From contig NZ_JAUSXV010000001.1 of NCBI RefSeq assembly GCF_030816295.1, positions 682,001-746,000 on the forward strand: 64,000 nt of DNA. The letters run 5' to 3'. A model generated the notes under the pieces. That model was not told the origin of the DNA. It worked only from the letters and a program-made list of their open reading frames with translations, and did not search any database. This document shows positions 33,746 through 41,612 of this stretch, piece by piece. Position numbers and translations under genes: made by a program. The stretch's first letter is position 1; each line of letters opens with the position of its first letter. The stretch comes from Microbacterium natoriense (GTDB taxonomy: Bacteria > Actinomycetota > Actinomycetes > Actinomycetales > Microbacteriaceae).

Positions 33746-35236
33746 GTGGACGGGTTCGCAGCGGTCGATTTCGGGTTCGCCCGCGAAGTCCTTCAGCGGG
33801 GCATCGCGGCGCTGTATCTCGTCGCGTTCCTTTCGACGCTCAACCAGTTCCGGCCGCTGCTCGGCGAACGCGGCCTGCTTCCCGCGCCGGCGCTGCTCGA
33901 ATGGGTCGCGGCGAGTGACACCAGGAAGCGGATGCTGAACCCGACGCTGTTCCGCCGCATCCGCTATTCAGATCGACGCCTCGTCATCCTGTGCTGGCTC
34001 GGCATGGCCGTCTCGCTGCTCGTCGTCGCCGGCATCCCGCAACTCGGTCCGCCCTGGGTGCCGATGGTGTGCTTCCTCGCGCTCTGGCTCGGCTACATGT
34101 CGATCGTCAGCATCGGGCAGACGTTCTACTCGTTCGGGTGGGAGATGCTGCTGCTCGAAGCGGGGTTCCTCGCCGCCTTCCTCGGCTCGAACGACCAGCC
34201 GCCGCCGACCGTGGTGATCGTGCTGTTCTGGTGGCTGCTGTTCCGGCTCGAGTTCGGTGCGGGAATGATCAAGATCCGCGGCGGCCGCGAATGGCGGGAT
34301 CTCACCGCGCTCATGTATCACCACGAGACGCAGCCGATGCCCGGTCCACTGAGCCGCCAGGCGCATCTGCTGCCGCGGTGGTTCCACCGAGTCGAGGTCG
34401 TCGGCAACCACTTCGCGCAGCTGGTGGTGCCGTTCTTCCTGTTCGCGTCCCTTTTGAGCTGGGTTCCTGAGCCTGTCGAAGGATGGGTTCCCGGGCCCGT
34501 GCCGCAGATCGTCGGCGCCGTGGCGGGTGTGATCGTCATCGCCACGCAGTTCTGGCTCGTGCTCACCGGCAACTTCGCCTGGCTGAACTGGGCCACGATC
34601 GTGATCGGGTTCTCTGCGATCGGCCTTCCCTCGGTCGTCGAGCCAGCCCAGGGAGACGAGACGCCCTGGGTCATCGACGGCATCCCGCTGTACTGGTTCG
34701 CCCTCACCTGCGCCGTCGGCATCCTGTATCTCGCTGTCAGCTGGCCCGCCGTGCGCAACCTCTTCGCGCGCCGTCAACTCATGAACGCGAGCTTCAACCG
34801 CTGGCAGCTCGCGAACGCCTACGGAGCGTTCGGCACGGTGACGAAGGAGCGCGTCGAGATCGTCGTCGAGGGATCGCCCGACGAAGACGGCGCGGAATGG
34901 CGCGAGTACGAGTTCAAGGGCAAGCCCGGTGACGTGCGACGGGTGCCGCGGCAGTTCGCGCCGTATCACCTGCGTCTGGACTGGCTGATGTGGTTCCTGC
35001 CGCTCGGGCGTTCGCTCGACGACTGGTTCACCGGGTTCCTGGTGCGGTTGCTCGAGGCGGATGCCCCCACCCTCGCCCTCTTGCGGACCGATCCGTTCGC
35101 GGGCGAGAAGCCACGGTGGGTGCGAGCCGTGTCGTACCGCTACCGCTTCGCCGCCCGCGCCGAACGCAAGGCCGAGGGCGCGGTCTGGGTGCGGACAGGA
35201 CGGAAGGTGATCATGGAGCCGGTCGGGCTGAAGTAG
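33746..35236 (+). CDS. Lipase maturation factor (LMF1)-family membrane protein
   Basis: A 496-aa multi-spanning protein. YSFGWEMLLLEAGFLAAFLG, LFRLEFGAGMIKIRGG and WRDLTALMYHHETQPMPGPL are hallmarks of the LMF1 family. In vertebrates LMF1 folds lipases in the ER, while the bacterial role is unknown. The C-terminal third is soluble (YEFKGKPGDVRRVPRQFAPY, then HLRLDWLMWF). GTG 33746 is 6 nt after TAGCCT, so it is leaderless. A dispersed repeat (34460-34482) is read in frame as WVPEPVEG inside a periplasmic loop. Confidence 0.87.
   Translation: MDGFAAVDFGFAREVLQRGIAALYLVAFLSTLNQFRPLLGERGLLPAPALLEWVAASDTRKRMLNPTLFRRIRYSDRRLVILCWLGMAVSLLVVAGIPQLGPPWVPMVCFLALWLGYMSIVSIGQTFYSFGWEMLLLEAGFLAAFLGSNDQPPPTVVIVLFWWLLFRLEFGAGMIKIRGGREWRDLTALMYHHETQPMPGPLSRQAHLLPRWFHRVEVVGNHFAQLVVPFFLFASLLSWVPEPVEGWVPGPVPQIVGAVAGVIVIATQFWLVLTGNFAWLNWATIVIGFSAIGLPSVVEPAQGDETPWVIDGIPLYWFALTCAVGILYLAVSWPAVRNLFARRQLMNASFNRWQLANAYGAFGTVTKERVEIVVEGSPDEDGAEWREYEFKGKPGDVRRVPRQFAPYHLRLDWLMWFLPLGRSLDDWFTGFLVRLLEADAPTLALLRTDPFAGEKPRWVRAVSYRYRFAARAERKAEGAVWVRTGRKVIMEPVGLK
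34460..34482 (+). repeat. Dispersed repeat TGGGTYCCTGAGYCTGTCGAAGG, copy 1
   Basis: A 23-bp word shared (21 of 23) with the copy at 47248-47270. I know this type of GGTCCCTGAGCCTGTCGAAGG word as a frequent intergenic repeat in Microbacteriaceae. Here it lies inside the LMF1-like gene without breaking its frame. Confidence 0.55.
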
Positions 35237-35316
35237 CGAAGCGCAGGAGAGTCAGCGCCGGGCAATGCCCTATGTTGTGTTCTGTTGGATTCGACAGATC
35301 CTAGCGGGGGTGGGAT

Positions 35317-36408
35317 ATGACGGCGGCGGCACGCCACGATGCGATCCTTCGCGAGCTCGAGCTACGCGGGTCGCTGCAAAGCTCCTCGCTGTCCGCACGC
35401 CTCGGCGTCGCCTCGATGACACTCTGGCGCGATCTCGTGACACTGGAGGAGCGCGGGCTGCTCGTGCGGGTGCACGGCGGAGCGGTCTCGCTGGCTGTGG
35501 CGCAGCAGCAGGCGCGCACCGAAGGCGGCGGCGTCGCAAGGGTGCGGCCCATCGCGACGATCGGCATGATCGTGCCCACCATTGACTACTACTTCCCCGA
35601 GGTGATCCGCGGGGCGAGTCAGGCCGCCGGGGAACTCAATTGCCGGCTGGTCGTCGGCGCGACGAATTACTCGCCCGATGAGGAACTGCGCCAGGCCGAG
35701 CGCCTGATCGCGGCCGGTGTCGACGCGCTGATGGTCACCCCCCATGATGCGATCCTCGAGGCATCCCCGCTGCAGCGCCTGCTCGAGCGGGCGGATATCC
35801 CCGTGGTCATGGTCGAGCGTTTCGTCGATGAGAGCGTGGCCGGGCGACTGGAGTGGGTGCGAACCGACCATGCCTACGGGGCAGAACTCGCGGTACGGCA
35901 TCTCGCCGCGAACGGGCACGAGGGCATCGCGCTTGCCGCGCGACCGTCGGCGACTGCGGCCGGTCTCGATGTCGGCTACCGCAAGGCGGTGGCCGATCTG
36001 GGGCTGCCTCTGGAGCGCCAGCTGCGCTGCGAGCTCCCGGATCCGCAGGGGGGACGAGGCATCTCGATGGGTGCGCTCCGGCAGCTGCTCGACGACTGCC
36101 TCGAGGCGCGGATCACCGCGGCCGTGCTGCTCGGTGACGCAGACGCGATGGCGTTCACCGATCTGGTGCTCGAGCGCGGGCTGCGCATCCCCGATGATTT
36201 CGCGATCATGGCCTATGACGACGAGGTGGCCGCGTTCGCCGCGGTGTCGCTCTCCGCGATCGCCCCGCCGAAGCACGAGCTCGGTCATGCGGCGCTGCGG
36301 CTCTGCTTCGACCGGCTTCGTCAGGTGCCGGATGCCGCGCACACCGTGGTGCGGATGTCGCTGCTGCCGGGGCTCGTGGTCAGGGAGTCGACCGTCCGTT
36401 CCATCTAG
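35317..36408 (+). CDS. Transcriptional regulator with DeoR-type HTH and LacI-type sensor
   Basis: A 363-aa protein. The N-terminal 60 residues are a DeoR-like winged helix (RHDAILRELELRGSLQSSSL, then MTLWRDLVTLEERGLLVRVHGGAV). From residue about 78 a periplasmic-binding-protein-like sensor follows (IGMIVPTIDYYFPEVIRGAS), as in LacI repressors. True LacI proteins carry a different DNA-binding domain, so this is a mixed architecture. A paralogue sits at 45180 at the far side of the PL8 island. It likely controls the importer that follows. Confidence 0.85.
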   Translation: MTAAARHDAILRELELRGSLQSSSLSARLGVASMTLWRDLVTLEERGLLVRVHGGAVSLAVAQQQARTEGGGVARVRPIATIGMIVPTIDYYFPEVIRGASQAAGELNCRLVVGATNYSPDEELRQAERLIAAGVDALMVTPHDAILEASPLQRLLERADIPVVMVERFVDESVAGRLEWVRTDHAYGAELAVRHLAANGHEGIALAARPSATAAGLDVGYRKAVADLGLPLERQLRCELPDPQGGRGISMGALRQLLDDCLEARITAAVLLGDADAMAFTDLVLERGLRIPDDFAIMAYDDEVAAFAAVSLSAIAPPKHELGHAALRLCFDRLRQVPDAAHTVVRMSLLPGLVVRESTVRSI

Positions 36409-36410
36409 TT

Positions 36411-36440
36411 GTTAGATTTTGTTAGAGTCGGCGGCTAACG
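36411..36440 (+). promoter_or_regulatory. GTTAG repeats upstream of the PL8-island importer
   Basis: TTGTTAGA is followed within a few bases by TTGTTAGAG, and then GCTAAC provides an inverted third copy. The cluster lies about 75-100 bp upstream of the binding protein start and just after the regulator gene. It is a candidate operator for the DeoR/LacI-type regulator. Confidence 0.4.
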
Positions 36441-36511
36441 CTTGGGTAATGTTCGGGCATGCCGGAGAATCGGTTTTCGCAAGGTCACCCGATTCAAAGG
36501 AGAACCCGCCT

Positions 36512-37811
36512 ATGTCCCTGCGCCGCACCTCCACTGCCGCGGTCGCGTTGATCGCCACCTCGGTCATGATTGCCGGTTGTGCCGGCAGCGCGCCAGCCCC
36601 TGCCACGGAGAAGCCGAAGGCCGAAGCGAAGGGCGAGATCACCTTCTGGTCGTTCCTGAGCGGCATGTCTGATGTCGCCGCAGCATTCAACGCCAGTCAG
36701 GACGACATCACGGTCAACTTCGAAGAGATCCCGAACGGGGCGAACGGGGGTTACACGAAGCTCTCCGCGGCCATCGAATCCGGCAGCGGTCCTGACGTCG
36801 TCGGCATCGAGTACGACCGGCTTCCCGGCTTCGTCGCCGCCGAGCAGGTGCAGTCGATCGATGACCTGGTGTCTGACGGAATTCTCGGCGAGTACGACGA
36901 ACAGGTGCGTCACCTCGTCTCCTTCGAAGACGAGGCCTATGCGCTCCCTTACGATGCGCCCCCGATGATCATCTGGTATCGCCAGGACGTCCTCGACGCC
37001 GCCGGTGTCGAGGTGCCGACGACCTGGGACGAGTTCGAGGAGGCAGCCCGCGCGGTCAAGGCCGTCAACCCCGACGCCTACCTGACGAGCTTCTTCACGA
37101 ACGAGCCGCAACTCGCGCCGATGTCGTGGCAGGCGGGAGCGGAGTGGTTCAGCGTCGTGGACGGCAGCTGGAAGGTCGGCATCGAGGACAAAGGTTCGCA
37201 GGAGGTCGCGGACTACTGGCAGCGCCTCATCGACGAGGGCCTGGTCAAGAAGCAGCTCGGCTACAGCGACGAATGGGTCGCTGATCTTAATAGCGGTGTC
37301 GTCAACGCCTGGGTCGGCGGCTCGTGGAGCGCGTCGGGGCTGAAGACACGCACTGAGGCAGCGGGGCAAGCCGGCAAATGGATTGCGGCGGCGCCGCCGT
37401 CGTGGGGTGGTGAGCAGACCGGTGCGCTCAGCGGTGGCACTAGCTTCGCGATCCCCGCGGACTCCGACAACGCCGCAGCGGCTGCGGTCTTCCTCGAGTG
37501 GCTGGTTACCCTCCCCGGATGCGATCAAGGCACGTGGGGCGGTGGGGACTGCCTATCCTGCCTTCCCCGGGCTCAGCGAGATCGCGGCCTCCGTAGCCCC
37601 GGTCGACTACTACGCCAACGACATCTATGCGGTGTTCGATGAAGCCTCGAAGAACCTGGGGCCTTGGGCCTGGGGACCGAAGTACGACCTCACGAGCACG
37701 GCGCTGAAGGATGCCGTCACGGCATCGGCCACGTTGAGTGATGCGTTGGAGACGACACAGACGACGACGGTGGACGGCCTCGAGAAGCTCGGCCTCGACA
37801 TCAAGGAATGA
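36512..37811 (+). pseudogene. Sugar ABC importer binding lipoprotein, frameshifted
   Basis: From ATG 36512 (AAAGGAGA upstream) the protein has a lipoprotein signal with lipobox IAGC and family 1 binding protein features (EITFWSFLSGMSDVAAAFNA, then YALPYDAPPMIIWYRQDVLD). At the CCCC run 37513-37516 the frame breaks. Removing one C joins EWLVT to PDAIKARGAVGTAYPAFPGL and gives a normal 432-aa product ending at 37811. It belongs to the importer of the PL8 island. A true mutation would silence import. A base-calling error is the alternative. Confidence 0.85.
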
Positions 37812-37816
37812 CGGAT

Positions 37817-37860
37817 AAGCCGTCGGGCGGGTGTCCAGAGCGACGCCCGCCGGACGGCTT
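37817..37860 (+). terminator. Intra-operon stem-loop after the binding protein gene
   Basis: AAGCCGTCGGGCGGGTG pairs with CGCCCGCCGGACGGCTT with two mismatches. Such loops after binding protein genes usually limit read-through or protect the upstream mRNA, giving more binding protein than permease. Confidence 0.6.
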
Positions 37861-37879
37861 CGACCGAAGGACATAGACG

Positions 37880-38809
37880 ATGACAACTCCGGCTTTCGCG
37901 AAGCGGCGGGCGTTGAGGAAGACCATCCCGGGAACGGGAGGCCGTGCGGCCTCGGTCTTCCTGATCCCCTTCTTCGTGCTCTTCGCTGTGACGATGATCG
38001 CCCCGGTGATCTACGCTGTGTCGCTGAGCCTCTTCGCCGAGAAGCGCAGCGGCCTTGGCTTCGGCGGGGCCACGATCGAGTTCGTCGGTCTCGGAAACTA
38101 TGTCCAGGTGCTGTCCGACCGCACGTTCACCGATGGTTTCGGGCGCCTCGCCGTGTACTGCATCCTGTACGTGCCGGCGCTGCTCGCCGTCGCGCTGGTT
38201 CTCGCGCTCCTGCTGGATGCGACCGTCGCCTACGCCAAGCGGGCGTTCCAGCTCCTCCTCTTCTTGCCGCACGCCGTGCCCGGCGTCATCGCGGCACTCG
38301 TCTGGGCGTACCTGTACACCCCCGGGGTGAGCCCGATCGTCAAGGCGCTGGAATCCGGAGGCATTGCCATCGACTTCCTCTCCGCCCAGCTGGTGTTGCC
38401 GTCGATGGTGAACATCGCTGTATGGGAGTGGGCCGGCTACAACGTCATCATCCTGTTCACGGCCCTCCAGGCCCTACCGCGGGAGATCCTCGAAGCGGCG
38501 CGCGTCGATGGTGCCGGTGAGATCCGCACAGCGCTGTCTATCAAGACCCCGCTGGTTTGGCCTGCGATCGGCGTCGCGCTCCTGTTCACGGTGATCGGTT
38601 CGCTCCAGCTCTTCACGGAACCGAAGATCCTCTCGTCCGCGACGACAGCGGTCACCAGCACGTGGGTGCCCAACATGTGGGCCTATGACGCGGCGTTCAC
38701 CCGCAACGACCTGCCGCAGGCGGCTGCGGCATCCATCATCCTCGCCCTGCTCGCGGGCCTGATGTCCTGGGTCGTCACCCGATTCACCTCGAAGGAGCTG
38801 ACGCGATGA
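37880..38809 (+). CDS. Sugar ABC importer permease (MalF/UgpA type)
   Basis: A 309-aa CUT1 permease with six helices and the EAA loop EILEAARVDGAGEIRTALSI. The first helix is FLIPFFVLFAVTMIAPVIYA. It overlaps the MalG-type gene by 4 bp. It forms the membrane channel for oligosaccharides released by the PL8 lyase encoded in the same island, as far as context can tell. Confidence 0.92.
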   Translation: MTTPAFAKRRALRKTIPGTGGRAASVFLIPFFVLFAVTMIAPVIYAVSLSLFAEKRSGLGFGGATIEFVGLGNYVQVLSDRTFTDGFGRLAVYCILYVPALLAVALVLALLLDATVAYAKRAFQLLLFLPHAVPGVIAALVWAYLYTPGVSPIVKALESGGIAIDFLSAQLVLPSMVNIAVWEWAGYNVIILFTALQALPREILEAARVDGAGEIRTALSIKTPLVWPAIGVALLFTVIGSLQLFTEPKILSSATTAVTSTWVPNMWAYDAAFTRNDLPQAAAASIILALLAGLMSWVVTRFTSKELTR

Positions 38810-39720
38810 CCGCCGTGATCGACCGCCCGACCTCGCATCGAGCCGCCCCGATTCCTCCCGGAGCGCCCCGGCCACGGCGCCTCGGCGGGGGGCGTGCCCT
38901 CTCGATCGTCGGTGTCAACGGACTGCTGGTGCTCGGTGCGGTGTACATGGTGCTGCCACTGCTCTGGCTCGTGTTCGCGGCGACCAAGGATGCTGGTGCC
39001 TTGTACTCGGGCGACGCCTTCACCTTCGGCTCCCACTTCCTCGCCAACATGCAGCACTTGCTGCAGAAGGACGGCGGCATCTTCCTCCGCTGGTTGGCCA
39101 ACAGCGTCCTCTATGCCGGCGTCGGCGCAATCGTCGGCGGCTTCATCTCGCTGATGGCGGGCTATGCGTTCGACAAGTTCGAGTTCCGTGGCAAGCGCCC
39201 GCTCTACGCCGCTGTGCTCGTCGGCGTACTCATCCCCAACACCGCAACGGTGATCCCGCTGTACCTCCTCGCGGCGTCGGCCGGGCTCACCAACACGATC
39301 TGGGCAGTTCTGATACCCACGCTCTGCAACCCGTTCAGCGTGTACCTCGCGCGCGTGTTCTCCGCCGGATATCTCCCCGCGGAGACTCTCGAGGCCGCTC
39401 GAGTCGACGGCGCGGGCCCGGTCCGCAGTTTTCTCCAGGTCGGGCTGCCGATGCTCGTGCCGGGATTCGTCACGATCGCGCTGTTCCAGTTCGTGGGCAT
39501 CTGGAACAACTTCATGCTGCCGCTGATCATGCTGCAGAACCGCGAGTTGTTCCCATCCAGCGTCGGCATCGCGCTGTGGCAGAGCCAGGTGCAGCAGAAC
39601 CCCGAGTTCGCGACCCTCGTCATTGCAGGATCTTTCGTCTCGATTGTGCCACTGGTCATCGCGTTCGTGATGCTCCAGCGCTTCTGGCGGGCTGGGTTGT
39701 CGGCAGGGAGCGTCAAATGA
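38806..39720 (+). CDS. Sugar ABC importer permease (MalG/UgpE type)
   Basis: A 304-aa CUT1 permease. The EAA loop is ETLEAARVDGAGPVRSFLQV and the C-terminus is the usual RAGLSAGSVK. It overlaps its two neighbours by 4 bp. As with the other CUT1 importer, no ATPase gene is adjacent. Confidence 0.92.
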   Translation: MTAVIDRPTSHRAAPIPPGAPRPRRLGGGRALSIVGVNGLLVLGAVYMVLPLLWLVFAATKDAGALYSGDAFTFGSHFLANMQHLLQKDGGIFLRWLANSVLYAGVGAIVGGFISLMAGYAFDKFEFRGKRPLYAAVLVGVLIPNTATVIPLYLLAASAGLTNTIWAVLIPTLCNPFSVYLARVFSAGYLPAETLEAARVDGAGPVRSFLQVGLPMLVPGFVTIALFQFVGIWNNFMLPLIMLQNRELFPSSVGIALWQSQVQQNPEFATLVIAGSFVSIVPLVIAFVMLQRFWRAGLSAGSVK

Positions 39721-40724
39721 GTATCCGGCGCCCGGTTATCGCCTTCGCGATGGGCGAGACCGTCCGTCCTCGGGTGTTTACGGATGACCGCATCCGTGAA
39801 TTCGGAGAGATCGCCGACATCGCCGGGTACCTCACCGAGTACGAATCGGATGCTGCGCGCAGCGTCCTCGCCGAGGTCGACGTGCTCGTCACGGGCTGGG
39901 GCGCTCCGCCGATCGACGACGCCGTCCTCGCCGCCGCTCCCCGGCTCGAGGCCGTTCTGCATGCGGCGGGCTCGGTCAAGGCGTATCTCGGTTCGGGCGT
40001 GCTCGAGCGCGGAATCCGTGTGAGCACCGCGGCTGCGGCGAATGCGGTGCCGGTCGCCGAGTACACCGTCGCCATGATCTTGCTCGCCGGGAAGAAGGTG
40101 CTGCCCATCGCGGCTCGGTACCGGACCGAGCGCGATGACTTCGACGTCGAGGCCGCATTCCCCGGCATGGGCAACTACGGTCAGCGCGTCGGCATCGTGG
40201 GCGCCTCCAAGATCGGGCGCCTCGTCATCGAGATGCTGCGCCCCTACGCCTTCGAGGTCGTCGTCTACGACCCGTTCCTCTCCCAGGCTGGGGCGAGCGA
40301 GCTCGGCGTGCACCAGGTCGCACTCGATGAGCTGCTCGCCACGAGCGACATCGTGTCGATCCATGCGCCGTCGCTCCCCTCGACCTTCGATCTCGTAGAT
40401 GCCCGAGGGATCGGGCTGATGCGTAGGGGAGCGACGCTGGTGAACACCGCCCGCGGTGAGATCGTCGATCAGGCGGCGCTCACACGTCGCGTGGTCTCCG
40501 GCGAGTTGTTCACGATCCTCGACGTCACCGTCCCCTGGATCCTCGAGCCAGAGCATCCGCTCTACTCCTCGGACAATGCGTTCCTCACTCCGCACGTCGC
40601 GGGATCCCTCGGCGCGGAACTGGGCCGGCTCGCCGAAGTGGCGCTCGATGAGCTCCGCCGTCTCGTCGCCGGCCGTCCGCTGGAGCACGAGGTCGAAGCC
40701 GAGCTCCTCGCCATCACGGCGTGA
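39717..40724 (+). CDS. D-isomer-specific 2-hydroxyacid dehydrogenase
   Basis: A 335-aa protein starting in an ATGA overlap. The NAD-binding domain has GQRVGIVGASKIGRLVIEML (GxGxxG-like, with A at one Gly position) and the catalytic signature RRGATLVNTARGEIVDQAAL. The later LTPHVAGSLGAELGRLA carries the active-site His. Family members reduce 2-keto acids or oxidise D-2-hydroxyacids. In this operon a keto-acid derived from an uronic sugar is a plausible substrate, which is inference. Confidence 0.87.
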   Translation: MSIRRPVIAFAMGETVRPRVFTDDRIREFGEIADIAGYLTEYESDAARSVLAEVDVLVTGWGAPPIDDAVLAAAPRLEAVLHAAGSVKAYLGSGVLERGIRVSTAAAANAVPVAEYTVAMILLAGKKVLPIAARYRTERDDFDVEAAFPGMGNYGQRVGIVGASKIGRLVIEMLRPYAFEVVVYDPFLSQAGASELGVHQVALDELLATSDIVSIHAPSLPSTFDLVDARGIGLMRRGATLVNTARGEIVDQAALTRRVVSGELFTILDVTVPWILEPEHPLYSSDNAFLTPHVAGSLGAELGRLAEVALDELRRLVAGRPLEHEVEAELLAITA

Positions 40725-40754
40725 ACCGGCGGTTGCGCGCCCCTCGTCCGCTGC

Positions 40755-41591
40755 TCAGGCGAACATCTGCGAATAGTGAGCGGCCAGCGCCGAACCGCTG
40801 ACTGCCTTGTTGTACAGCGCGACCTTGGCGATCGCACCTTTGAAGAAGGAGGCTCCATCGCGCGAACCGACGCGGACCGGCGCGGTGCCGTCACCGGGCG
40901 TGACCACGACTTCGTTCGCGGTGCCGGGCTCATAGACGAGGTCCCTGGTCTGACGAAGCACGCCGTTTTTATAGATGCGCACCGTGCCGTAGGCGCCTTC
41001 GTCGAGGTTGAACGTCGTCGCGTAGTGGATCCACTGGTTGACCGTCACCGCATCTTGGAAGTACGCACCGGCCCCATAGCCGCCACTGAGGTTCCAGGCG
41101 TAGCCGGAAAGCCGGTTCGGTCGATTCTCGGCGTTGACCTGTGAGTACATCCGTCCGGCCCACTCCTGGCTCCCGGAGCCCATTCCTTTGCCGATGAAGT
41201 GGACGTATCCGGTCGCTTCGTCGTCGGTGAACTGCAGCGTATGCGGCTGCAGCCATGCCTCGAACGTGAATCGTCGGGTGGTGGAGATGCTGAAGTCGGC
41301 CTGATCGGCGATCTGGAAGAAGTCGTCGATCCCGTCGAAGACCGCGGCGCGATCCTGGTTCGGCATCGCGACCGTGGTGGTCGGCCCGGTGTAGTAGCCG
41401 GTGCGTCCACGACCGGTCAGGTCTGTTTCGTACCCGGCGGCCGGTTGAGCCATGGGCCAATAGCCGACCGGGCCATCGGCCAGGACCAGGTCATCGTAGC
41501 CGGAGACCGAGACTGCCTTCGGCTGGGGTGCATGAGTGAGGCCGAGGGCTATGCCGATGCCGACACTGAGCAGACTTCTTCGACTGATCAT
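40755..41591 (-). CDS. Secreted LamG/concanavalin-like domain protein
   Basis: A 278-aa protein with a signal peptide (MISRRSLLSVGIGIALGLTH) and one LamG-type beta-sandwich. AVFDGIDDFFQIADQADFSI and FTFEAWLQPH are typical, as is the ending KGAIAKVALYNKAVSGSALA. Such domains bind sugars on the cell surface or matrix. The gene is 21 bp beyond the PL8 lyase gene on the same strand and probably cotranscribed, which suggests substrate binding for the lyase. Confidence 0.85.
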   Translation of the reverse strand: MISRRSLLSVGIGIALGLTHAPQPKAVSVSGYDDLVLADGPVGYWPMAQPAAGYETDLTGRGRTGYYTGPTTTVAMPNQDRAAVFDGIDDFFQIADQADFSISTTRRFTFEAWLQPHTLQFTDDEATGYVHFIGKGMGSGSQEWAGRMYSQVNAENRPNRLSGYAWNLSGGYGAGAYFQDAVTVNQWIHYATTFNLDEGAYGTVRIYKNGVLRQTRDLVYEPGTANEVVVTPGDGTAPVRVGSRDGASFFKGAIAKVALYNKAVSGSALAAHYSQMFA

Positions 41592-41612
41592 GGTGACCTT
41601 CTTTTTGATGGA

